Shown here: positions 25,393-34,147 of the stretch, piece by piece
Layout of the letters: each line of letters opens with the position of its first letter
How positions within the stretch are numbered: position 1 is the first letter of the stretch
Assembly (NCBI RefSeq): GCF_001192795.1
Contig: NZ_DF968180.1
Location: forward strand, 532,578-596,577
DNA from: Flexilinea flocculi
GTDB taxonomy: Bacteria; Chloroflexota; Anaerolineae; Anaerolineales; Anaerolineaceae
DNA length: 64,000 bases
Reading direction: 5' to 3'
Program-made: the position numbers and the translations under genes
Notes under the pieces: model-generated
Databases searched by the model: none
What the model was told of the DNA's origin: nothing
The model's input: the letters and a program-made list of their open reading frames with translations, nothing else

Positions 25393-26910
25393 ATGAGTAA
25401 ACAATATTTTTTAGGAATTGATATTGGCACTTATGAGAGCAAAGGCGCTCTGGTTGATGAGGAAGCGCAAATCATTGCTTCTCATTCATGTCCGCATACG
25501 ATGGAATCACCAAAACCAGGTTATGCGGAACACGATGCAGAAAAAACATGGTGGGCTGATTTTTGCGAAATTTCAAAGGCAATTCTTGCGAAATCAGGAG
25601 TTTCCCCCCGCGACATTGCCAGTGTTGGCTGTAGTACGATTGCACCTTGCTGCCTCCCTGTTGATAAGGATTTGAACCCGCTTCGTAAGGCGATTCTTTA
25701 TGGGATTGATGTCCGCGCTGTTGAAGAGATTTCTTATCTTGAAGGACTTTATGGGAAGCATCAGATTTTCGAAAAATGCGGAACTCCGCTGACCTCTCAG
25801 TCAGCAGCTGCGAAAATCCTTTGGATCAAGAATCATGAACCGGAAATCTATGCACGAACGGATAAGTTCATCACAGGAAGTACTTACCTTGTCGCAAAAC
25901 TTACCGGTAAATTTACGATTGACCATTATACGGCTGCCACCTGGGTACCAATCTATGATATCGAAAAAAAGGATTGGGATAGTGATTTGTCGTTATTCTG
26001 CAGACGAGAACAATTGGCAGATTGCAAATGGACGCATGAGATTGTCGGAGAGGTCACTGAGAAAGCTTCCCGGGAAACCGGACTGGCTGCCGGAACACCG
26101 GTGACGACTGGAACGGCGGATGCTTCTGCTGAAGCTTTCAGCGTCGGTGTCCTGGATCCGGGAGATATGATGTTGATGTTTGGCTCCTCGATTTTCATGA
26201 TTCATGTCGTTGATCATTTTACAAAGGATGAACGTCTCTGGGCTGGTCCATATCTTTTCCCGAATACCTATGCTATTGCTGCTGGAATGAGCTGTGCCGG
26301 AACGTTGACCCGTTGGTTTCGCGATAATTTCGCCAGGGATGTTGCAGCGGAAGCAAATGCAAGTGGAGAGAATGCTTATGCCATGATGGCTGCATTGGCA
26401 AAAGATATCCCTGCCGGATCAGAAGGTTTGGTTGTTTTACCCTATTTTTCAGGTGAACGCACACCGATTAATGATCCGCTCGCCAAAGGTTTGATTTTTG
26501 GATTAAACCTTCATCATACAAGAGAGCATGTCTATAACGCTTGCCTGGAGGGTGTTGGTTACGGTATTAATCAGCATTTTGAAATCTTTGATGAACGCAA
26601 TATGAGAACAAAGAAAATCATGGCTGTCGGTGGCGGAACGAAAAATGAAAAATGGATCCAAGCTGTTGCAAATATCAGCGGAAAAACCATTCATACAGCC
26701 GTAGTTGAGATGGGCGCTGCTTATGGCGATGCATTGTTATCTGCACTTGGAATCGGTTTTTATCAGAATTCGGAAGAGCTGACAAAGAAAATTCAATTAA
26801 AGCGGTCAATTTTTCCTGACATGGCGGTTTATCAAACCTACGCGCCATATCGTGAACAATATTATTTACTGTATCAGGCGACAAAAGATATTATGCATCG
26901 TTATTCATGA
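25393..26910 (+). CDS. FGGY-family carbohydrate kinase (xylulokinase-like)
   Basis: The 505-residue protein has the N-terminal actin-like phosphate loop FLGIDIGTYESKGAL, a substrate block YAEHDAEKTWW, TGTADASAEAFSVG (catalytic Asp and phosphate 2 region near 240), EGLVVLPYFSGERTPI, and VGGGTKNEKWIQAVANI (adenosine motif). The FGGY family phosphorylates pentuloses, hexitols or glycerol. The closest feel is xylulose/ribulose kinase. With the 3-epimerase and class II aldolase/4-epimerase that follow, it would feed a pentulose into the pentose-phosphate pool. Confidence 0.88.
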   Translation: MSKQYFLGIDIGTYESKGALVDEEAQIIASHSCPHTMESPKPGYAEHDAEKTWWADFCEISKAILAKSGVSPRDIASVGCSTIAPCCLPVDKDLNPLRKAILYGIDVRAVEEISYLEGLYGKHQIFEKCGTPLTSQSAAAKILWIKNHEPEIYARTDKFITGSTYLVAKLTGKFTIDHYTAATWVPIYDIEKKDWDSDLSLFCRREQLADCKWTHEIVGEVTEKASRETGLAAGTPVTTGTADASAEAFSVGVLDPGDMMLMFGSSIFMIHVVDHFTKDERLWAGPYLFPNTYAIAAGMSCAGTLTRWFRDNFARDVAAEANASGENAYAMMAALAKDIPAGSEGLVVLPYFSGERTPINDPLAKGLIFGLNLHHTREHVYNACLEGVGYGINQHFEIFDERNMRTKKIMAVGGGTKNEKWIQAVANISGKTIHTAVVEMGAAYGDALLSALGIGFYQNSEELTKKIQLKRSIFPDMAVYQTYAPYREQYYLLYQATKDIMHRYS

Positions 26911-26915
26911 AAAAC

Positions 26916-27038
26916 CAGCAATTCGAAATATCGACTTGTTATTCGAATGGATCGGGAAGAACTTGTTGTTGTGATGTTTTTATCCGAAGCACAAAAGCAT
27001 CACAATAACAAAGAATTTTTATCAAAATTTGGATTGTT
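26916..27038. repeat. Box-hairpin repeat, copy 8 (complete)
   Basis: The left box CAGCAATTCGAAATATCG is followed by arms TTGTTGTTGTGATGTTTTT and AAAAGCATCACAATAACAA. The arms pair except for two positions that become G-U wobbles in plus-strand RNA. The apex is ATCCGAAGCAC. The right box (AATTTGGATTGTTC) is weak. Confidence 0.8.
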
Positions 27039-27204
27039 CATGAAGCTACAGAATGGCTTGATTGAACGGATTTGAATGTTTTTTCCATCGTAATAGCAGT
27101 GGGAATACCGCCCATCATCATTCTGTTTGTCCGGAGGAATAATTCATTTTGGAAGATAATGCAAATAAATTGATAAAAAAAGAATCAAATTGAATCATTT
27201 AACC

Positions 27205-27233
27205 TTGTTGATTTGATGATATAAAACTATAAT
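27205..27233 (+). promoter_or_regulatory. Promoter of the epimerase-ABC operon
   Basis: TTGTTG at 27205-27210 and TATAAT at 27228-27233 are separated by 17 bp, 67 bp before the next start codon. It sits just downstream of a box-hairpin repeat, so the genes from 27300 on may have their own transcript. Confidence 0.6.
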
Positions 27234-27299
27234 ATGGCGAAGAATGATAGAATTCGCTCGATTATGGAAAATTGAATACTTTTGCTGAGGGAGAAAGAT

Positions 27300-28196
27300 A
27301 TGAAATCACAGATAAAAAAAGGGATCAATATCTGGTCATTTGACCAAAGTAAATCTGTTGAATCATGTATGCAGCTTGCAAAGGATGCCGGTTTCGAAGG
27401 AATTGAACTGGCACTGGCGGCTGATGGCCCGATCGGGATGAAAAGCAGTGACGCAGAGATTATCGCAATCAAAAAAGCATCAGAAAAAATCGGAATTGAA
27501 ATTTGCAGCCTGGCTACCGGACTATATTGGCAGTATTCTTTGACGAGCAACCGTGAGGATATCCGGGAAAAAGCAAAACAAGTTGTCAAACGTCAGATTG
27601 ATGTTGCAGCGTTACTTGGGGTTGACTGTATTTTAGTTTGTCCGGGTACTGTCGGCGTGGACTTTAAACCGGAGGATGTTGTTCCTGATGCCGGAAATAT
27701 CGAATTTTTTGCTGGATCTGAAATTATCGATTATGACGTAGCTTATGAACGCGCACAGAAAGCGTTAATGGAGTTGGCTCCTTATGCGGGAGAAAAAGGC
27801 GTAATCATCGGAATTGAGAATATTTGGAACAAATTTTTGCTGAGTCCGCTGGAAATGAAAAATTTTTTGGATGAAATCAATTCTCCTTTTGTCGGCGCTT
27901 TTCTGGATGTAGGCAATATGCTTCTTTTTGGTTATCCGGAACACTGGATCAAAATTCTTAATAAACGGATAAAGAAAGTTCATTTTAAAGATTTTCGCAG
28001 AGATGCTAAAGGTCTGGCGGGATTCGTCGATTTACTCGCGGGCGATGTTGATTGGGTAAAAGTAATTGATGCATTTGAAGCAGTCGGGTATCACGGTTGG
28101 GCGAGTGCTGAAATGTGTCCGACCTATCACCTTTACACAGATCAGATGATCTATAATGCATCGGCTTCAATGGATTGCATTCTGCGCCGAAAATAA
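27300..28196 (+). CDS. Sugar-phosphate 3-epimerase/isomerase (UlaE/SgbU-like TIM barrel)
   Basis: The 298-residue AP-endonuclease-2-fold protein has GINIWSFDQ at the N-terminus, GFEGIELAL, VIIGIENIWNKFLLSP (metal Glu), FVGAFLDVGNMLLFG (metal Asp), KKVHFKDF (metal His) and WASAEMC (metal Glu). These match L-ribulose-5-phosphate 3-epimerases and related enzymes. GAGGGAG precedes the ATG at 27300. Followed by a 4-epimerase/aldolase gene, it fits conversion of L-xylulose-5-P through L-ribulose-5-P to D-xylulose-5-P, though the substrate is inferred. Confidence 0.82.
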   Translation: MKSQIKKGINIWSFDQSKSVESCMQLAKDAGFEGIELALAADGPIGMKSSDAEIIAIKKASEKIGIEICSLATGLYWQYSLTSNREDIREKAKQVVKRQIDVAALLGVDCILVCPGTVGVDFKPEDVVPDAGNIEFFAGSEIIDYDVAYERAQKALMELAPYAGEKGVIIGIENIWNKFLLSPLEMKNFLDEINSPFVGAFLDVGNMLLFGYPEHWIKILNKRIKKVHFKDFRRDAKGLAGFVDLLAGDVDWVKVIDAFEAVGYHGWASAEMCPTYHLYTDQMIYNASASMDCILRRK

Positions 28197-28241
28197 GAGA
28201 AATCACCTAACTATATAAAAAAAAGGAGTGATAACAGCGTA

Positions 28242-28907
28242 ATGGAAAAGAAAGTGAGATGGGAATTTAAACACCTGACTGCCTCTTATGCAAAACAGTT
28301 TTTTGAGAGGAAATTGACGCCGGGAATGGATTCCGGTGACTGGAGCATGCGGGATGCTGAAACCGGTTATATCTATGTCTGTCCAAGACCTAATGCAAAA
28401 TTTGATATTCGCCCCAATTGGAGTGTCATTAAAGCGGAACATATTTGTGTCTGTGATCCTGATGGGAATCTGGTCGATGATAACGGATTTCTTCCGACTG
28501 TTGAACTTCCTATGCATTTGGCAATCTACAAAGCGAGACCTGAAATTCATGCAATTGTTCACAGTCATCCATTATATTCTTCCGCATTTGCAGCGACTGG
28601 CGAAGATATTCCTGTATTGCTGGCTGAACAGGCGTTATTTCTTGGCGGCGATGTGAAATGTGCGGAATACGGATTGGTTGGCTCTCAGACATTGGCAGAT
28701 AATATTGTTGCTGCTTTGGGGAAAGATCATCGTGCCGCATTGCTGAGAAATCATGGCGCTGTGATTCTGGGAAAAGATCTGGAAGAAGCGTTTGTTCTTG
28801 CTGATTTTCTGGAACATGGCGCTTATGTAGCGATTTTATCAAAAATCGTTGGAAAACCCATTGAAATATCAATGGATAATATTCTTGATCCAAGTTTAGT
28901 ACTGTGA
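28242..28907 (+). CDS. Class II aldolase/adducin-family protein (AraD/FucA-like)
   Basis: The 221-residue zinc protein has the metal motif HSHP (near 108-111), LRNHGAV (third His near 167), and the catalytic-acid region TVELPMHLAIYKARPE (Glu near 87). The family includes L-ribulose-5-P 4-epimerase and L-fuculose-1-P aldolase. Which of the two applies cannot be decided from motifs. With an FGGY kinase and 3-epimerase upstream, 4-epimerase is favoured. AGGAGTG lies upstream of the ATG. Its stop overlaps the following ATPase start. Confidence 0.85.
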   Translation: MEKKVRWEFKHLTASYAKQFFERKLTPGMDSGDWSMRDAETGYIYVCPRPNAKFDIRPNWSVIKAEHICVCDPDGNLVDDNGFLPTVELPMHLAIYKARPEIHAIVHSHPLYSSAFAATGEDIPVLLAEQALFLGGDVKCAEYGLVGSQTLADNIVAALGKDHRAALLRNHGAVILGKDLEEAFVLADFLEHGAYVAILSKIVGKPIEISMDNILDPSLVL

Positions 28908-29707
28908 AAACGCTTATGGAAAATAAAATTTTCAGAATCAACCGTATCAGTAAGTCATTCGGTTCAGAAAATTCTGATAGTAAGGTGGAAGTCATCAAGG
29001 AAATCAGTATGGAGATCCTTGAAAAGGAATTTGTCGTTATTTTGGGCAATTCCGGCTGTGGAAAATCGACCTTCCTAAAAATATTAGGCGGTATTCTTCC
29101 GGCTTCCTCTGGCAATATAGAATTTAATGGAAAAGACTACGGGCAAGAAATTCCAAGGGATGTACTTAAGAAATTTGGTTTTGTTTTTCAGAATAATAAC
29201 TTGCTCCAATGGCGAACAACCGAAGGCAACCTTCGCTTCATGCTTGAAATGATGCATCTGAAGGGTGAACAGTGGACGGCTCGTATTGATGAAATGCTGG
29301 ATATTGTCGGATTAAAAGCATATAAAAAAGAGTATCCACATGAACTTTCCGGTGGAATGCGGCAAAGGGTCGGAATCGCGCGCGCTTTGGTGCATAATCC
29401 GGATGTGCTGATCCTGGATCAGCCACTTGGTGCTCTGGATGCAATCACACGGAAAATGTTGTCTTATGAAATACTGAATATTTGGAAAAAAACGCAAAAG
29501 ACAGTAGTGATGGTCACGAATAATGTCGACGAGGCGCTGCTTCTGGCAAATCGGATCTTTGTGCTGTCACCGGTTCTTCCTACGACAATTTCCCATGAGA
29601 TTCAAGTGAACATCCCGATCACTGCGCGTGATGAGAATATCTATGAAAATCAGCGATTTAACGAACTTCGTGAAATGATCAACGATATCGTTCGCTCGAC
29701 TATATAA
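28904..29707 (+). CDS. ABC importer ATPase with degenerate catalytic site (SsuB/TauB type)
   Basis: The 267-residue protein has Walker A GNSGCGKST (Lys54), Q-loop FQNNN (Gln96), signature ELSGGMRQR (148-152) and D-loop GALD. The Walker B catalytic Glu is replaced by Gln (LILDQP, residue 173) and the H-loop His by Asn (VTNNVDEA, residue 206). It should bind ATP but hydrolyse it poorly. The start is GTG 28904 (overlapping the previous stop) or ATG 28916. It forms a pair with the intact ATPase at 30506, so the transporter probably has two unequal ATP sites. Confidence 0.85.
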   Translation: MKTLMENKIFRINRISKSFGSENSDSKVEVIKEISMEILEKEFVVILGNSGCGKSTFLKILGGILPASSGNIEFNGKDYGQEIPRDVLKKFGFVFQNNNLLQWRTTEGNLRFMLEMMHLKGEQWTARIDEMLDIVGLKAYKKEYPHELSGGMRQRVGIARALVHNPDVLILDQPLGALDAITRKMLSYEILNIWKKTQKTVVMVTNNVDEALLLANRIFVLSPVLPTTISHEIQVNIPITARDENIYENQRFNELREMINDIVRSTI

Positions 29708-29723
29708 GAGGGAGGAAAAGAAT

Positions 29724-30518
29724 TTGAATACAACAACTGCTGTTCAAAAGAAGCGAAAACCGGAATCCATCGGATCCGGATATCTGAACATTTTGGCGCC
29801 ATTAATTGTTTTAGTCATATTGATTGCTGCTCTTGAATTCTTTACACGCGCTTTTGGTATTTCTCGCTTTGTTCTGCCGCCTCCTACAGATATCATTGCC
29901 CAAACCATCAGTAATTTTCCTGAAATCTGGCCTCATTTCTTATTCACATTAAAAATCGTGGCAATTGGTTTCATGATTTCGGTACCGTTGGGAATGCTAA
30001 TTGCAGCTTTGTTCTCACAATATGAAATTCTGGTCAAAGCCATTTCTCCAGTCATTATCTGGCTAGTGATTACACCGATGATTACGCTGATTCCGTTGAT
30101 TATGCTCTGGCTTGGAACGGATCCGAACCTTCGGGTGATTGTTGTGATCATTCAGGCAACACCGATCATTACGCTGAATACGTTGAACGGATTTACCAAT
30201 ATTGAAGGTGAAAAATTGGAACTGGCAAAATCTGTCGGAGCTTCAAAGCGGCAGACTTTTATTAAGATTATTTTTATGAATGCAATGCCTCAGGTTTTTA
30301 CTGGAATTAAACTGGGCTGTATTTTTTCTACCATTGGTGCGATCAGCGCTGATTTTGTTGCTGGAACTGTCGGACTTGGCAGCCGCATTGTTCAATACAC
30401 GAAGTACAACAGCATCGAACTGAGTTATGGTTGTATTATCATCATCGCATTGATCGGAATTTGCCTGTTCAGCATTGTAGAACTCATTGAAAAACGGATT
30501 GTATTATGGAAGAACTAG
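29724..30518 (+). CDS. ABC importer permease (SsuC/TauC type), first copy
   Basis: The 264-residue protein has about six membrane helices and the N-terminal FVLPPPTDI block. The cytosolic coupling EAA-like loop reads NIEGEKLELAKSVGASKRQTFIKIIF. It starts with TTG 29724, supported by GGGAGGAAAAG about 8 nt upstream. It matches the binding protein type at 21181 and probably pairs with the second permease at 31344. It overlaps the next ATPase gene by 13 bp. Confidence 0.88.
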   Translation: MNTTTAVQKKRKPESIGSGYLNILAPLIVLVILIAALEFFTRAFGISRFVLPPPTDIIAQTISNFPEIWPHFLFTLKIVAIGFMISVPLGMLIAALFSQYEILVKAISPVIIWLVITPMITLIPLIMLWLGTDPNLRVIVVIIQATPIITLNTLNGFTNIEGEKLELAKSVGASKRQTFIKIIFMNAMPQVFTGIKLGCIFSTIGAISADFVAGTVGLGSRIVQYTKYNSIELSYGCIIIIALIGICLFSIVELIEKRIVLWKN

Positions 30519-31330
30519 GGAAAAAGACCTTGCAGGAACCCAGAATCAAATTTGACAATGTAAGCAAAGTTTTCGAAACCCGCAGCCAGGAGATTGTTGC
30601 GGTAAAAGATTATTCCATGGAAGTGCTTACAGGTGAATTTGTATCGATTATCGGCCCTTCGGGATGCGGAAAATCGACGCTTATCCGAATGTTAGACGGC
30701 ATTATCAAGCCGACATACGGAGCCATTTATCTGGATGGAATTCAGGTGAATGAAGAAGGAAAAATGCCGAAAGAAACCTTGAGAAAAATGGGGTTTATCT
30801 TTCAGCAGCCTAACCTTCTTCCCTGGTATACGGTTCGTGAAAATGTTGCTCTGCCTCTCCGCATTTTTGGTCTCTCAGGACAGGCATGGGAAAAACGCGT
30901 GGATGAATTGTTGGAATTGGTTGGTTTGACGAAATCCGGGCAATTGTTTCCATATGAAATTTCGGGTGGAATGCTGCAGCGGGCAGGTGTGATCCGCGCA
31001 ATGGTTCATGATCCGGAGATTCTGTTGATGGATGAACCTTTTGGCGCATTGGATGAATTGACGCGGGAGCAGCTTAATATGGAACTCCTGGATATTTGGA
31101 AAGAAACACGGAAAACCATTATCTTTATCACGCATAACGTCGAGGAAGCTGTCCTCCTTTCCTCCCGAATCTACATTATGGGAACGCAGCCGGGCAGATT
31201 GGTATCCACCGTGAATATCGACCTTCCCAGACCTCGATCTTTGAAAATGATTACACAGCCTGAGTTTATTAGTTATAAACAGAAACTGACAAAACTCATC
31301 GGCGATTTAGACTTGAGCAAGATTAAGTAA
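30506..31330 (+). CDS. ABC importer ATPase with intact catalytic site (SsuB/TauB type)
   Basis: The 274-residue protein has Walker A GPSGCGKST, Q-loop IFQQPNLLPW, Walker B LLMDEPFGALD (Glu177 present) and H-loop ITHNVEEA (His210). Its signature is altered to EISGGMLQRAG, where the usual Arg after M is Leu. Together with the first ATPase this predicts one good composite site (this Walker A/B with the partner's LSGGM) and one degenerate site. It is in the same operon, overlapping the first permease. Confidence 0.88.
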   Translation: MEELGKKTLQEPRIKFDNVSKVFETRSQEIVAVKDYSMEVLTGEFVSIIGPSGCGKSTLIRMLDGIIKPTYGAIYLDGIQVNEEGKMPKETLRKMGFIFQQPNLLPWYTVRENVALPLRIFGLSGQAWEKRVDELLELVGLTKSGQLFPYEISGGMLQRAGVIRAMVHDPEILLMDEPFGALDELTREQLNMELLDIWKETRKTIIFITHNVEEAVLLSSRIYIMGTQPGRLVSTVNIDLPRPRSLKMITQPEFISYKQKLTKLIGDLDLSKIK

Positions 31331-31343
31331 TGAGAGGAAAAAT

Positions 31344-32096
31344 ATGACGAAAAAAAGAATTGAGAGTTTTATCGCGCCAATCATCATGTTTCTTCTCATC
31401 TTTACAGGCTGGGAGATTATTGTTCGGGCATTGAAGATTCCAAAGTGGCTTTTGCCGATGCCTTCGCAAATATTTAAATCGATGATTGTGAACTTTCCAG
31501 CATTTTGGCCGCATATTTTAGTGACAATAGAAACGGTATTGCTCGGGTTTATCATTGCGGTTCCGATCGGTATTCTGCTTGCATCCCTGATTACCAGTTT
31601 TAAAGTCGTCAATGCAGCGTTATCACCCTATGTTACATTTCTGGTGATGGTTCCTTTGATCTCATTGGTTCCCCTGCTGATGCTTTTCATGGGATATGGC
31701 ATGAATGTACGGGTTGTTACAGTAATTATTCAATCCTTTGCGGTTGTCAACATGAATGCCTGTACCGGATTTAATAATGTGCCAATCATGCGGCAAGAGC
31801 TGATGCAATCATTGGGCGCTTCCAGATTGCAATCTTATCGACGCGTGATACTGCCCACAGCGGCTAGTGATATTTTTACAGGAGTCCGTCTGGCAGGAAT
31901 TTTCGCCACTACCGGATGCATCAGTGCAGAATATGTTGGCGGTAACATGGGATTGGGCAGTCAGATTATCAAATATTCGCAATTCCTGAAAACGACCGAA
32001 TCTTTTGCCTGTATTTTTTACGTGACGATTGTCGGTCTTATGATGTATTGGCTGATTTCTTTTGCACAAAAGAAAATCATCAGTTGGAAAATCTAA
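31344..32096 (+). CDS. ABC importer permease (SsuC/TauC type), second copy
   Basis: The 250-residue protein has six predicted helices, KWLLPMPSQIFKSMI near the N-terminus and the coupling loop PIMRQELMQSLGASRLQSYRRVILP. It is related to but clearly different from the first permease, so a heterodimeric membrane core is expected. AGAGG lies 9 nt before the ATG. Confidence 0.87.
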   Translation: MTKKRIESFIAPIIMFLLIFTGWEIIVRALKIPKWLLPMPSQIFKSMIVNFPAFWPHILVTIETVLLGFIIAVPIGILLASLITSFKVVNAALSPYVTFLVMVPLISLVPLLMLFMGYGMNVRVVTVIIQSFAVVNMNACTGFNNVPIMRQELMQSLGASRLQSYRRVILPTAASDIFTGVRLAGIFATTGCISAEYVGGNMGLGSQIIKYSQFLKTTESFACIFYVTIVGLMMYWLISFAQKKIISWKI

Positions 32097-32106
32097 TAAA
32101 AATAAA

Positions 32107-32138
32107 AGAGAGGTGGGAAAACTTCCGCCTCTTTTTAA
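32107..32138 (+). terminator. Terminator at the end of the ABC operon
   Basis: A stem (AGAGGTGGGA / TTCCGCCTCT, with G-U pairs) has a short loop and is followed by TTTTT. It lies right before the ribosome site of the M20 peptidase gene, so that gene may be reached by read-through only. Confidence 0.7.
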
Positions 32139-32153
32139 TTTTGGAGTAAAAAA

Positions 32154-33491
32154 ATGGACAAAAAACAACAGGTTTTTCATTATATCGATCAGCATCAAGA
32201 AGAAATCGTAAGTTTTCTGAGGAAACTTGTCAGTTTTAATACAATCAATGATGGTGAAAGCCATGGCAATGAACTTCCTATGCAGCTGTATTTATCAGAA
32301 CTGATGAGGAAAGAGGGTTTTGACACCGTCATCGAGGCAGCATACGACGAGGAGAAGAAACGTCCTAATGTAATCGGCAAGATTAATGGAACCGGAGGGG
32401 GTAAGTCATTGGCGCTTATGGGGCACAGTGACGTGGTTCCCATCAGTTTTCCGGAGCGTTGGGTTTGCCCGCCATTTGAACCAAAAGAGATCGATGGAAA
32501 ACTGTATGGCCGCGGGACGAGCGATATGAAAGGTGGCCTTGCTGCGGCTTATTATGCCATGAAGGCGATCCGTGAAGCGGGGATCAAGCTTCGCGGGGAT
32601 ATGATCTTCCATTCATCGGTTGGAGAGGAATCGCAATCGGCTGAAACAATCGGTGCAGAACGGGCGCTCAAAGATCATTATCATACCGACTTTGCGATCT
32701 GCTGTGAACCCAGCAATCTGGAAATTCACATTGCATCGTCAGCGCTTGTTTTTTTCAAATTAATTGTTGAGGGAAAAGGAGTGCATGTCTCAGCTCGCGG
32801 GCAGATGCTGTTTCCTCAACCGAACGGCCTGTCCAGCGGGAACGATGTCGCCGTAGATGCTTTCCGCAAATCACTGCCACTTGTCGATTACATCAATCGG
32901 CTTGAGACAGAATGGAATCATCGTTATCGTGATCCGATCATGGGCTGGGGTGGAAAACCGGGGCATGATCAGCAAGGTGTGGGTGTTTTTACCATCAATC
33001 CCTGTGATATTCGAGGCGGTGAATATTTGGGAACCGTTCCTTCGCGCATGGAATACACGTTCAGTATCTGGTATCCGGATCGACTGGTCAGCCGGGATGA
33101 GCTGCTGGATGAGGTGCGCCGGGGAATCGCTGCGATCGCATCAACGGATGACTGGCTGCGTGTGCATCCACCTGTTGTCGAAGCTCCGGTCATCCAGGAT
33201 TGGCCGGGTTTTCATGTGGACGAAAAGGAACCGGGAGTTCAGGTTTTACAGAAAGCTGTTTTGGAGGCAACCGGCGATCCGGCTGTACTTTCTGGATTCC
33301 GGGCAGTTTGTGATGCATATTACCTCAATCGAAATAACATCAAAACCATCGTTTTAGGTCCCGGAGCCATTAATAATTCCGTACATGGTGATAATGAGTT
33401 CATTGTGATTAAGGATTTGATAAAAGCTACAAAAATTTACGCTGCGATGGCGATGGACTGGTGTGAAATCGATGATTCGATCAGCTCATAA
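32154..33491 (+). CDS. M20-family deacylase/peptidase (ArgE/DapE-like)
   Basis: The 445-residue protein has LMGHSDVVP (His/Asp ligands), GRGTSDMKGGLAA (bridging Asp), VGEESQSAE (catalytic and ligand Glu), CCEPSN (Glu ligand) and NNSVHGDNEFI (His ligand), with a dimerisation insert between (about 200-320). It is a zinc amidohydrolase that removes acyl groups from amino acids or amino sugars, or cleaves small peptides. It is the last gene of locus A. The substrate is unknown. Confidence 0.88.
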   Translation: MDKKQQVFHYIDQHQEEIVSFLRKLVSFNTINDGESHGNELPMQLYLSELMRKEGFDTVIEAAYDEEKKRPNVIGKINGTGGGKSLALMGHSDVVPISFPERWVCPPFEPKEIDGKLYGRGTSDMKGGLAAAYYAMKAIREAGIKLRGDMIFHSSVGEESQSAETIGAERALKDHYHTDFAICCEPSNLEIHIASSALVFFKLIVEGKGVHVSARGQMLFPQPNGLSSGNDVAVDAFRKSLPLVDYINRLETEWNHRYRDPIMGWGGKPGHDQQGVGVFTINPCDIRGGEYLGTVPSRMEYTFSIWYPDRLVSRDELLDEVRRGIAAIASTDDWLRVHPPVVEAPVIQDWPGFHVDEKEPGVQVLQKAVLEATGDPAVLSGFRAVCDAYYLNRNNIKTIVLGPGAINNSVHGDNEFIVIKDLIKATKIYAAMAMDWCEIDDSISS

Positions 33492-33497
33492 AAAATG

Positions 33498-33606
33498 CAG
33501 CTAGCGGTTCGCGAAACCGGAAAAATGAATTATTGTTGTGCAGTTTATTACACGAAGCGTAAGACTGCACAACAATAAAGAATCATCTTCATATTTCGAA
33601 TTGCTG
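33498..33606. repeat. Box-hairpin repeat, copy 9
   Basis: The right box CATATTTCGAATTGCTG ends at 33606. Inner arms ATTGTTGTGCAGTTT (from 33532) and AGACTGCACAACAAT (to 33576) pair with one G-U wobble. The apex region is ACACGAAGCGT. The left box is changed (GCAGCTAGCGGTTCG). The next gene's ATG starts 3 bp beyond the right box. Confidence 0.8.
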
Positions 33607-33608
33607 AA

Positions 33609-33998
33609 ATGGCAGGTATAAACGTGAAGAAAAATAATCAAGCCATCAGTCTTTCCATACTGATGATTGTTTTGATCACATTGTTGATCTTTTTCATAGG
33701 AAAAAGCAAAAAGGATCAACAACCTTTTGGGCTTGGCGATTATTCGAATACTGATTTGAATGCATTAATGTCGGAATATGAAACAAGCCAATCTAATGAA
33801 TCTTTGGTGGAGTTTTTGTCAGCACTCTGTTTTAAAGCAAAAGTTCAGGGGGATGAAAGCGTAATTCCACTCATCGAACGGTATGGAACTGAACTTTTTG
33901 ATCGAGCACGTGAAGAAAAAGCCGATCTGCAGAGTATTGATTCCGAAGAGCGCATGTTGGAATTAATTCGCTGGATTAAAATGTACGGGGCGAAGTAA
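33609..33998 (+). CDS. Small single-pass membrane protein, unknown
   Basis: The 129-residue protein (124 if GTG 33624 is the start, which has a CAGG site upstream) has one hydrophobic helix (about 14-30) followed by an acidic, helical extracellular or cytosolic domain (NTDLNALMSEYETSQSNESL ... EERMLELIRWIKMYGAK). I do not recognise a family. The start codon abuts a box-hairpin repeat, which may mean the repeat inserted next to the gene or supplies its 5' end. Confidence 0.6.
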   Translation: MAGINVKKNNQAISLSILMIVLITLLIFFIGKSKKDQQPFGLGDYSNTDLNALMSEYETSQSNESLVEFLSALCFKAKVQGDESVIPLIERYGTELFDRAREEKADLQSIDSEERMLELIRWIKMYGAK

Positions 33999-34068
33999 TC
34001 GAAGGAATATTCATTGGAATATTTTCATAATCAGTTAGAATTTATTCTCGGAATAGAAATTTATCAAT

Positions 34069-34139
34069 CAGTAATTCGCAATGTAGATTGGCCTTAAGTT
34101 TTTAAGAGATAAGAAATCCTCCCCATATTTTGAATTATT
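34069..34139. repeat. Box-hairpin repeat, copy 10 (short form)
   Basis: Left box CAGTAATTCGCAATGTAG and right box CATATTTTGAATTATTA are present with no full inner hairpin. It ends 8 bp before the D-serine ammonia-lyase start. Confidence 0.5.
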
Positions 34140-34147
34140 ATTTACGT

